29,357 nt of DNA. Source: Pinguiococcus pyrenoidosus. Taxonomy: Eukaryota > Sar > Pinguiophyceae > Pinguiochrysidales > Pinguiochrysidaceae. Below the pieces are notes generated by a model. It was given only the letters and a program-made list of their open reading frames with translations, ran no database searches and was not told the origin of the DNA. Shown here piece by piece: positions 18,138 to 26,680 of this stretch. Position 1 is the first letter of the stretch. Every line of letters begins with the position of its first letter. The stretch spans positions 1 to 29,357 of the forward strand of contig JAAMXY010000270.1 of the NCBI GenBank assembly GCA_019677205.1, in the 5' to 3' direction. Both the position numbers and the translations under genes were made by a program.

Positions 18138-21100
18138 ATGAACAGCGAGCACTTTTTCAGCGAGCTTCGGCCCCGACGGCGCCTGCCGAAGGGGGATCAT
18201 CTGATGGCGTCCAAGTCGTTCGCGTCCGAGCTGTCCGACGCGGATTCGGACCTGCCGACCGACGATGACACCTTGAAAGACCCGTTGGCGCCGGGCGACG
18301 AGGACGACAACAGCCTGGAAGCGGTGGACAGAGCCGACACGGCCTTGGAGGCGGAAGACACGCATTGGCGAGACCTCGCGGACTTCGGCGTGTTGGCGTA
18401 TCTCTTCCTGATGCAATGGACGCCGCTCCAGATGTCCCCGAAGTGAGTTCAGCGCAGAGACCGTTGAACAGCGCCTTTCGCCGTTCGGCGCATTCTTGAT
18501 GAACACGATTGAGCTTCTGCTGGAGTTCTTCAGGCAATGAAGAGACGGAGATGATAAGATCTTACCAGACTCCGGAAGAGACACCAACGCCTTCGTACAG
18601 AAGCAACACAGAAGAAACACGGAGAGAAAGAGAACGAGAGAGAAGGAGAGGGGGAGAGACAGAACGACCTCGAGAAAGAAGAAAGCATATGACCAGTACT
18701 GACCCAAATCTCGATGGCATGTCTGACAGGGGCCTCCTCGGACTTCTCTTCTACGCGCCGGCCATGGCGTATGCTTGGATCAAGCTGCCCGTGATCACCG
18801 GCAAGCTGCTCACCGGAGTGCTGAAGCAGTACGCCCTGTTCGTCGAGCAGCTGACCATCGGCGCGGTCCACCTGAGCCTCTGGGCGGACAGCGACGGCCT
18901 GAACGTCTACATCCACGTGGAGAACTTGACGTTCGGCACGCCGGAAGGCTTCACGATGGAGTTCCTCAAGGTCAAGGACTTCCGCATCTACTTCGACATC
19001 TACTTCTCCGACCTGTGGAACATGCTGCAGCTGCCGAAGGTGTGGAACCCGCTGTGGAGCGCGGAGGACAACACGAAGGACTGCCCCGTGAAGCGGAAGC
19101 GGGGCTTCTTCGCCAAGAGATCCTCGCAAACCTCCGGGAAGCCGGCCGGCGCATCCTTCGAGAGGGTGTCGAGCGTCGAGTCGCTCGACAGGATGCAGAG
19201 GAATCCCAGCGCCCGATCCCTGGAAGGCACGACAAAAGAGGAAACGCCGAAGCATCGCTTCAGCTTTGCCTCCTTTGGAGGCGGCAACCGAGACTCGCTC
19301 GAAGTTGATTCCACGAGACGCCACAGCTCGCAAGTGCCCAGCGGGTACTTCCACAAGACGAATCCGCTGGTCACAGACCAGCGCGTGTCGGACAAGCAAA
19401 AGGTGTATGACTACGTGTTGGACAAGCGACGAAGCGCCGACGTCGCCTCGCAGCTGGCCCGAGGTGAGCGTGCAGGCTTCCCCCGGAAGCCTTCTTGACA
19501 GGTCCTTTGAGCTTGTTGGACTAACCTCGAGATCCTCAGAACCTGTGCAGGAAGGCAATGAAACCGACGAAGAGGACGAGTCCCCAATCGTGGTGAAAAG
19601 CGTGTTCGACTCCGTCGGGAGCAGAGAGGAGCCGGAGACGACGCCCAACGACGAAGACCGCGTCCCTCGCCCCTACTACGACAGCAGCAAGGCACATCGC
19701 AAGGGAGCAGGCTCGGAGGAAACGGCTCAGCTGCACAGCGTCACTACCCTGGACTCGACAGACGATCTTTCAATCAGCCCCTCCGAGCACGTCGTGGAGA
19801 ACGAGGTCGCGGACGAGCTGGCGCTAGAAGAACGCGCCAGAGAAGTGGACGGCGCGACGGGGAAGAAGGACCCGCAAACCAAGCCGAGACTCGGCGTCTT
19901 TCGGATCCGCTACCTTGAGATCGACGACGCGATCATCAACTTCGAGATCGGGAGGGACTCGGACTTCATTGTGAACGCCTTCGTCCGTGATCTGGCCGTG
20001 GGCAAAGTCCAGAACGCCTTGGGTAAGTTTGGCAGCTCGCTTGGCTGGTGCTCGCGCGGGAAGCAGTTTCAGGCCCGCAGGTTCTCACGCAACCTCGGCG
20101 CCTCCACGCCCCCTAGGCCGGAAACGCGCGCTGCCAAACACCATGAAGGTCAAGATTCTGCAAGCTCGGAATCTCGTCGCGCACGGGGCACTGCAGAAGT
20201 TCACCGACTCCAAAACGGTGGTACGTGGAGAAGGCGACACGGCCAGGCGCGCCAGCTGCGTGCCGGGCGTCTAACTCCGAACCCTCTTTCGCGTCGCTTC
20301 TCCGAAGGTACACCTGAGGAAGCAGCAGCAGGAGACGCACGTCGTCATGCAGTCGAACAATCCTGTCTGGGGCCGCGAGTTCATCTTCGACGTGGACGAT
20401 CCGTCAACGGTCATCCACGTGGAAGTCGTCGACACCAACATCGGCGCTGGCTCGAAGTGTGCGGGGCAGTGGGTCATGACGACGCACTGGCTCGCGGTCG
20501 ACCCGACGCACTGCCGCTTCACCGCCGGCGAGTTCCAGTCGTCCAAGAAGTTCTGCGCCATTCGCGGATGGTTCCCGCTGGCCGACTGGCAGCACAAGAA
20601 CGCCGACGGCTCGAACGGCGAGATCAACATGGAGATTACGTGGTACTACGACGACTACAATCATTTCCACCGGGAGAAGAAGAAGGCACCCGCCTTGGAG
20701 CAGCTGCAGGAGAACAGCGCAGAGACGGGGCTGCGCATGGGCGACGTGGACCGGGTCCTCGTCATGCTCGAGACCTTCCCCTACAAGCTGGATGTGGACC
20801 GCTGTACGCTTCGGAACATCCACTTCTACCTTGGAGATCTCTTCGCGGGCAGCGAAGCGATGAGCAAGCGGGCCTCGGGCATCAAGATTCGGAACATTGA
20901 GATTGATAGGAAGGTGTTCAAGACCAAGTCCAAGGACGTGGCAGGCGTCAGCCTGAAGGAGTTCCTCTTCTGCTTCTTCCTGGGCGGAGTGGCTCCCAAG
21001 GCGCTTCGCTCGCGGTCGATTCTGGGCAGCGGCCTACGGGAGATCTTCTACAGCCTCTTCGCGGGGAAGAACACGGGCGGCGGAGGTGGGCTGGAGGGCT

Positions 21101-21818
21101 TCGCATCAAACGTGCAGCAGTTCGGCGCCCGCTTCAGTCAGATGATGCAGACGAACCACTACACGCGGACGCTCATGCTTGCGATCGGCGCCAAGAACTA
21201 TCACCAGAAGATGGTGGGGAACGACGACAAGGACATCTTCAAGGAGCCCCGCTTCCGCGGCTTCTTGCGAAAGGCGCGCAATCCTCCGGGCTCAATCATC
21301 CAGGCCTATCGCGTGGTGGAGGTCACAATCCAAGGCGCGACCATCTTCTACTGGCACATCGGCGGCAAAGACCATTCGAGGCTCGGCGAAGGCCGAAAGA
21401 TCTACCTCAAAGATGTGGAAAGCGTCGCGGTTGTCGGCCCGAGCAACGATGATCTAGAGATCCGTCAGAGGAATGGCAAGCACAGGTACTTCAAGCCGCT
21501 GGCCGGCGAGGACGCTGCAAACCAGCCCTCGATTGAAGACTGGATTCAGGCCGTGAATCAGTCGGTCGAGCTGATGAATCAGCCGGAGCTGCTTCTGAAG
21601 GTAAGCCGGAGCTTCATGCCCGAGAGAGAGCATGACCTCAACCTTTGCGCTTTGGACTTGGACTTGGACTTGGACTTGGACCTGGACTTGGACCTGGACT
21701 TGGACTTGGACCTGGATGTGTGCGCTGACCAAGTTGCTTTGGCTTCCCCTCTTCTCAGGCGGAAATGGGCAAAAGGGAACGCGAAAAGAAGCTGCTCGCG
21801 TCCTGGGCGACGCACTAG
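18138..21818 (+). CDS. C2-domain and PH-like-domain membrane-binding protein
   Basis: Six exons (18138-18442, 18730-19463, 19540-20022, 20117-20220, 20308-21600, 21759-21818) join in frame to 992 residues. The N-terminus is acidic (SDADSDLPTDDDT), followed across the first junction by a hydrophobic stretch (LLGLLFYAPAMAYAWIKL). Two beta-rich blocks resembling lipid-transfer modules (LTIGAVHLSLWAD and FRIRYLEIDDAIINFEIG) flank a Ser/Arg-rich disordered insert. A C2 domain starts at about 517 (MKVKILQARNLV) and includes NNPVWGREFIFDVDDPSTVI. A PH-like domain at about 859-970 starts FRGFLRKARNPPG and ends with a Trp-containing helix (IEDWIQAVNQSVELM). C2 and PH domains bind phospholipids, so a membrane-contact or trafficking role is inferred. 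The first intron (287 bp) is purine-rich and less certain; the start could instead be an ATG at 18204, or at 18689 or 18719 in an alternative first exon. Confidence 0.8.
18599..18688 (+). repeat. Polypurine (GA-rich) tract in the first intron of the C2/PH gene
   Basis: About 90 bp almost purely A and G, with runs such as GAGAGAAGGAGAGGGGGAGA. If read as coding it gives RERERERRRGG, an unlikely protein segment, which supports an intronic assignment. Confidence 0.7.
21652..21717 (+). repeat. TTGGAC/CTGGAC hexanucleotide repeat, 11 units
   Basis: Eleven contiguous 6-bp units, each T/C-TGGAC with the last ending GAT, inside the 158-bp last intron of the C2/PH gene. The unit stays in register, so unspliced RNA would encode a Leu-Asp dipeptide run. 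Confidence 0.95.
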
Positions 21819-22096
21819 GCGCCCAGCGCCTGAAAGACGCGCTCCGGGCGGATGACAGAGGTCGGCAATTGTATGTTGGAGGGGTTGATTGAATGTCAAG
21901 GTGCATGCGCGCGAACAGAGCCAGAGCACGCCCTTCGTGCTGCTGGACGCCGGAAAGTAGATTGCAATGGTCTGTGGATGTACTCGTCTCCGTTTCTCTT
22001 TCTCTGCCTCTCAGGGTTTCCTCCGCCTGTCTCCCCGCCGCCGCTTCCGCTTCTTCTCTCTTTCTCTCTCTTGACTCTCTTTGCTCCGCCATCGTG
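21819..22096. other. Convergent 3' spacer, C2/PH gene / HIR gene
   Basis: 278 bp. The second half (about 21985-22088) is a strong polypyrimidine tract on the plus strand (TCTCTTTCTCTGCCTC type). Relative to the HIR gene it is purine-rich 3' sequence. No gene is supported. Confidence 0.55.
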
Positions 22097-23472
22097 CTAC
22101 AATCTGTACATCAACCCTTCTCGAAGCTGGCCATGGATGTCGCCGACCGCAGCGGGCCCGTGGCTGATGTACATCGAGTTCTGGCCAACGACGCTGACGT
22201 CCTTGAGCATGTCGAAGTACTGCGTGAGGAGTAGGAGATTCATCACATCTTTTGGTCCGGTGCCTATGGCCAAAACGATCACGGGTGGGTCAGTGGGTGA
22301 CGGCAGCAGCCGCGCATCGATTCCGTACGTACCGTCCACGGCATCGGAAAACTCCACAATGCTGCTGCGGAGGCCGTCCACAATCGCGCTTCGCTGGCGA
22401 GCCACGCCGACACCGCTAAGGTACTTGGACTCCGCTTCCGCTTCCGCAGCCTTGACCTGCAGGGAGCACGGTGTTACATGATACGAAGCAGCGGGAGGCC
22501 GAATCCGGCTCCTCCGCAGTATCCGACCGCCTCAGCGGCGGAACGAAGTACGTTGCGGACGGACCTGAGTGATCTTCTGCGCCTCGGCCGCGAAAGCGGA
22601 GGCCATTCGGAGGCGCCGGTTCGCGTTGATCTCGTTCATGGCGTTCCGGACCCGCACATCTGGGCGCAGGTCCGTCACGAGCGCATTCGTGATCGTGTAG
22701 CTAGCGTTTCAGAAGCCACGTCAGAAACCCAACCCAAGGCTTTCGGGGACAGACGTGCGGCCATTACCCGTAGCCCGCCATGATCTTCTGCAGGCTGGCC
22801 TGGATCTCGTCCGCGATGTGCGTCTTGTTCTCGAAGGCCTCGTCCACGGACAGCTTCGGGACCTACGCGGAAACCTCGCTCGTTAGAAGGGCTTCCCTAC
22901 GCAACAGATACCGCAGGAGGGTACGTAGCCAGGCCAGCGTCGTACCGTCGAGCGGACGACGTCGAAGACATACGCGCGGATTTGGCCGTCAGCATCCGTC
23001 AGCTTGTACACCGCGTCCCAGACCTAGGTGTGCGTGCACGTTCCAAGAATTATTGAGGCGACTCGGTATCCGCCAAGCCAGAAAGGGAAACCAGCTGCGG
23101 CCTTTTCTACGGAGCGGACGTTGTACCTGCTCTGGGATGATGGAATACTGTACTGCGACGCCGATCTCCACGAAGACGTTGTCGCGCGTCTTGGTCTCGC
23201 AGCTGATGTTCAGCTGCTGGATTCTCGTGCTGATACTGCTCCTCAAGGTTTCGCACGGCCAGAAGATGCACGCGAAGCCTTCGCACGTCGCGTATGCGTT
23301 AGAGATCGAATGCGGCGCCCGAGGCGCTCCATGAAGACAGAGATGTCTCACCGGGCGTCAGCATCCTGGAGTACTGGTTGAAGCGCTCCACCACGCCCAC
23401 CTCGCTGGTGTTGATGCAGATGCAGCAGAAGAAGTCACAGGCCGGCTTGTTATGGGAAGAAGCATTCCCCAT
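22097..23472 (-). CDS. Hypersensitive-induced-response (HIR) type SPFH/band-7 protein
   Basis: Seven minus-strand exons (23472-23352, 23278-23127, 23023-22946, 22862-22768, 22700-22565, 22456-22333, 22263-22097) total 873 nt, or 290 residues, matching plant HIR proteins (about 285). The start MGNASS is a classic N-myristoylation site and a Cys cluster follows (CDFFCCIC), suggesting lipid anchoring. The SPFH core reads QQLNISCETKTRDNVFVEIG, VAVQYSI and AYVFDVVRSTVPKLSVDEAF. It continues through ALVTDLRPDVRVRNAMNEIN and AAEAEAESKYLSGVGVARQR to VMNLLLLTQYFDMLKDV and ISHGPAAVGDIHGQLREGL. These proteins oligomerise on the inner face of membrane microdomains; in plants they act in defence signalling, while the role in protists is unknown. 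All six introns are GT-AG (67-108 bp). The last is 69 bp, stop-free and in frame, so its retention would insert 23 residues. Confidence 0.93.
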
Positions 23473-24196
23473 GTTCCTCTTCTCTTTTAAGTGCGGACCA
23501 CCGCACGCTTCTTGCGAACGCGACGGAGGAGCGTCACTGCTTTGGAAGACTGCTTGGAACCGCCTGTGCTGGACAAGAGCGGAGACGCGGGAGGAATGGG
23601 ACGAGAAGGACTGCGCAAGATTTGCGCAAAGACACGTGCGCCGCAGGGGCGGGAGAGGAGGAGAGGGGGGAAGTTAAAGCAGTTGCCGGGCGCCTGGAAG
23701 ATCCCGAGGAAGACGAGAGAGACTCGATTTGAGCTGTGGAACGTGGTGATTGGAAGCTTCGGAGATCGCTTGAGATTGCTGTGGCTCTGCAACGCGAACA
23801 TAAAAATATTTGCATTGTTCTGAAATAATATGCTTATGTTATAATTTTACAAGAACATTAAGAAAATTCAAAAACTCGTCTCGTCATTGGACAATGCTAA
23901 AATATAAAAAGTGAAATATCCTTTTGAGAAAGCTGTTGCAGAGGAAAGCAGAAGTTCAACATTCAACTTCACAAGAAAGTTCGGTCGGCGCCTCCACATC
24001 CAATCAGGCCACGAATCAGGCCAATATTTAATTGAAACAAATTTATAAATATTAATCATTATGATAATATACCCCCAAAGAATAATTCAAAAAAAACTAC
24101 CTTCATTTTTTTGCTCTGCAGTTCGTCCTTTCGCGCCAAAATTCCCACTGCGCTGTATTTGAAGATCGGCGCCTTTCCTCGCGTGTTTGGCCAATC
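23473..24196. promoter_or_regulatory. Divergent HIR / ETF-alpha promoter region
   Basis: 724 bp between divergent starts. The left half is GC-rich and holds a 7-bp inverted repeat, TGCGCAA-GAT-TTGCGCA (23612-23628). The right half is the AT-rich island listed separately. CCAAT-type boxes occur as ATTGG near 23747 and 23886, and as CCAAT near 24000, 24021 and 24190, the last ending two bases before the ETF-alpha ATG. A pyrimidine run ending in CAG at 24101-24121 looks like a 3' splice site, so a 5'-UTR intron is possible. Confidence 0.5.
23801..24118. other. AT-rich island
   Basis: A hand count over 23821-24120 gives about 94 G/C in 300 bases (31%), with individual 60-base lines at 22-48%, against GC-rich genes on both sides. 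It contains runs such as AATATAAAAAG and TTTATAAATATTAATCATTA. No coding function is evident. Confidence 0.85.
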
Positions 24197-25276
24197 ATGC
24201 TCGCTTCTCGATATCTCCGGCAGGTACACTCTTCCTTCCCGAAAAGGCATGTCGACTACCGCAGCTCCATGGCCACTCAACTCGCTCCGTCTCAGTCCCT
24301 CAGCCGCGCCGCAACGCAAAACCTGCGCTTCGCGAGCTCTCTCATCATCGCGGAGCATGATGGTGCGCAGGTGTCCGGCAGCTCTCTGTCCAGCGTCACT
24401 GCGGCCAGCCAGCTCGGAGGCGAAGCGCACCTGCTCCTGTGCGGCTCCGGCGCGCCGAGTGCGGCGGCGCACGCGGCGAGTTTGCCCGGCGTAAGCAAGG
24501 TTTTGGTGGCCGGTGACGCCGCGTATGACCATGGTCTGGCCGAGAACGTGAGCGCCTTGGTAGCGGCGGTGCAGCAGCAGGGTGGCTACAGCCACGTCCT
24601 GGCGACCACGTCCAACTTCAGCCTGAACTTCGTGCCTCGCTTGGCGGCCAAGTTGGACGTGGCGCCGGTGACGGATGTGATGCAGATCCACGGCGAGGAT
24701 ACCTTCACGCGACCCATGTACGCTGGCAACGCGCTGGCGAGGATCCGGAGCAGCGACGCCGTGAAAGTGCTGCTGATCCGCGGCACCAGCTTCGAGAAAT
24801 GCGCCGAGGAGGGCGGAGACGCCGTGGTTGAGGAAGTGGCGGCAGCCGACGCGGCCGATGCCGGCCTGAGCAGCTTTGTTTCCGAGGCCAAGTCGAGCTC
24901 GGAGAGGCCCGAGCTGGGCAGTGCGCGGGTCGTGGTCTCTGGCGGCCGTGGGATGAAGTCCGGGGACAACTTTGCGATGCTCGAGCAGCTCGCGGACAAG
25001 CTGGGCGGGGCGGTGGGTGCGTCCCGGGCTGCGGTGGACGCGGGCTTCGTGCCCAACGAGTTGCAGGTGGGCCAGACGGGCAAGGTGGTCGCCCCGGATC
25101 TGTACATTGCCGTGGGCATCAGCGGGGCGATCCAGCATCTGAGCGGGATGAAGGACTCCAAGACCATCGTGGCGATCAACAAGGACGCCGAGGCGCCCAT
25201 CTTTCAAGTGGCAGACTATGGCCTGGTGCAGGACCTCTTCGATGTCGTGCCGGAGATGACCGAGAAGGTGGCATGA
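24197..25276 (+). CDS. ETFA: Electron transfer flavoprotein subunit alpha, mitochondrial
   Basis: Single exon, 359 residues. The first 40 or so residues are Arg/Ser/Ala-rich with few acids ([14 protein letters not shown], then [15 protein letters not shown]), a typical mitochondrial presequence. Mature protein begins near [10 protein letters not shown]. Domain I follows the ETF alpha fold ([20 protein letters not shown], then DVAPVTDV). The C-terminal FAD domain carries [34 protein letters not shown] and the PROSITE-like ETF-alpha signature [16 protein letters not shown] with IVAINKD (about 302-330). ETF alpha/beta collects electrons from acyl-CoA and other matrix dehydrogenases and passes them to ETF:ubiquinone oxidoreductase. 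Length and all key segments are normal. ETF beta is not in this window. Another in-frame ATG ([10 protein letters not shown]) could give a shorter form with a weaker presequence. Confidence 0.97.
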   Translation: MLASRYLRQVHSSFPKRHVDYRSSMATQLAPSQSLSRAATQNLRFASSLIIAEHDGAQVSGSSLSSVTAASQLGGEAHLLLCGSGAPSAAAHAASLPGVSKVLVAGDAAYDHGLAENVSALVAAVQQQGGYSHVLATTSNFSLNFVPRLAAKLDVAPVTDVMQIHGEDTFTRPMYAGNALARIRSSDAVKVLLIRGTSFEKCAEEGGDAVVEEVAAADAADAGLSSFVSEAKSSSERPELGSARVVVSGGRGMKSGDNFAMLEQLADKLGGAVGASRAAVDAGFVPNELQVGQTGKVVAPDLYIAVGISGAIQHLSGMKDSKTIVAINKDAEAPIFQVADYGLVQDLFDVVPEMTEKVA

Positions 25277-25531
25277 GAAGCATGCAGGCGACAATCAAGG
25301 AAGTGGACGACATCGCACAAGACACTACAGACACTTCCGTTTCATCATCTGCATCATCGGCATCCGCTGCATCTTGGGGATCTTGGGGACCCTCCGGATC
25401 TTTGCGATCTTCTGCAATTTTTTGCATTTCTTTGCAAAACGTTCGCATTTTCTGCCATTTCTGCACTTCCTGCAGCTCCTGTCCTTCGTCTTTGGGGGTA
25501 AGTACTCTCGCGCGGACCTGGCCTCGGCCGT
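25277..25531. other. Convergent 3' spacer, ETF-alpha / HSF
   Basis: 255 bp with no gene. It contains a perfect inverted repeat, TTTTGCA-TTTCTT-TGCAAAA (25420-25439), and imperfect GCATC/TTGGGGA repeats near 25340-25400. Both genes' 3' UTRs must lie here. Confidence 0.55.
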
Positions 25532-26680
25532 CTAGGACGCCAGTCCGTCCCAGATGTCCATCATGTCATCGGCAATGTGCATGTCCTCGTTCCACAGCGC
25601 ATCGATATCGTTGCTGCCGTCGCCGTGCGGAAAGTCGGCTCTGTGCAGAGACGGCAACGCGTCGTGGCTCAGCATGGGCGGCTCGGTCTTAAGGAGCGCG
25701 TCGTGCGAGAACGTGATGGCGCCGCCGAAGAACTCGTCGCCGGAGGAGTCCTCCGACATGTCCATCGTGTCGAATTCGTCCAGCTCGGAGTCGTCGCCCG
25801 TGGCGAAGACCAGGGCCTCGTATACACTCCCGCTCGGCACCTCCGCCAGGGGATTCATGATGGGGTACAATATCTCGTCGTCGTCCTGGAGGCCCGGCTG
25901 CTCGCTGATGTGCGCCGCCGGCATCTGGCCGGCCTCGCCCTTCTCGTCGGGAGCCTCGCTGTCCTCCTCGGCGGCATCGTCGTCCTGCGCACTGTTCTGG
26001 CGCTCCTGCATGCGCAGCAGCTTGTCCTCGTACTCCCGGAGCCGCCGACTGCTGCGGCGGCCAGACCTGCGCAGCCGCCGGGTCTGCTTGTCGTCCGCCT
26101 GGGCCCCCTTGGCGGGCTCCAGCAGGCCCACCGCCTGGGTGATGAGGCTGGTCACGCTGCGGCACAGGTCGTAGTCGTCCTCCCCCTGCTCCCCCTGCTC
26201 CTGCTGCCGCTGCTCCCGCTGCTGCTGCTGCTGGCGTCGCGGCGTTGACGGCCCTGGGGAGCTGCCGAGGCGCGGGTCCTCCGCCTTCCCGGCCGCCCTG
26301 GGCGAGCTCCCCGGGGCGGCGGGGCCGCCCTTGCCCGCCTGCGGTGTCCGGCGCACCTTGGAGAGCCACTCGGGGCGGTCGCGCTGGAAGTGCGGGTGCA
26401 CGTAGTAGCCGCACTTCTTGCCCTTGGCAATCTTGCGGAAGCCGTAGAGGTTCAGCTGCCGCTGGAAGGACGTGAACTTGCGGTGCTTGTAGTAGCGCTC
26501 CAGCGTGGTGCGGGTGAACACCTCCATGTCCATGATGGCGAAGCACTCGCCCTCGGCGTCCCAGCTGATCACGCGGCGGTCCTCGCTGGCCAACAGCTCG
26601 AACAGCTTGCGGGGAAAGGCCTGCGGCGCGCCGCGCTTGCCGGTGCGCGGGTACTTCCTCGCTTGCTCAGTCACCACCAT
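25532..26680 (-). CDS. Heat-shock-factor-type transcription factor
   Basis: Single exon, 382 residues. An HSF-type winged-helix DNA-binding domain lies at about 20-115: FPRKLFELLAS, then VISWDAEGECFAIMD, the recognition helix FTSFQRQLNLYGFRK, and GYYVHPHFQRDRPEWLSKV. The FQRQLNLYGF form, rather than metazoan FVRQLNxYGF, is common in the enlarged HSF families of diatoms and relatives. A Gln/Glu-rich linker (about 150-170) follows. A short charged helix (LREYEDKLLRMQERQ) may replace the HR-A/B trimerisation coil. A long acidic C-terminus has aromatic/acidic patches (DIDALWNEDM, DMMDIWDGL) resembling AHA activation motifs. The family binds inverted nGAAn elements. Classical heat-shock function cannot be assumed, since most stramenopile HSF-type proteins are of unknown role. 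It is transcribed divergently from the coiled-coil gene across a CCAAT-rich region. Confidence 0.95.
   Translation of the reverse strand: MVVTEQARKYPRTGKRGAPQAFPRKLFELLASEDRRVISWDAEGECFAIMDMEVFTRTTLERYYKHRKFTSFQRQLNLYGFRKIAKGKKCGYYVHPHFQRDRPEWLSKVRRTPQAGKGGPAAPGSSPRAAGKAEDPRLGSSPGPSTPRRQQQQQREQRQQEQGEQGEDDYDLCRSVTSLITQAVGLLEPAKGAQADDKQTRRLRRSGRRSSRRLREYEDKLLRMQERQNSAQDDDAAEEDSEAPDEKGEAGQMPAAHISEQPGLQDDDEILYPIMNPLAEVPSGSVYEALVFATGDDSELDEFDTMDMSEDSSGDEFFGGAITFSHDALLKTEPPMLSHDALPSLHRADFPHGDGSNDIDALWNEDMHIADDMMDIWDGLAS

Noticed and set aside
21632-21892. Frames encoding Trp-Thr or Val-Gln dipeptide runs over the hexanucleotide repeat
   Set aside because: These are readings of the TTGGAC satellite in other frames, inside an intron.
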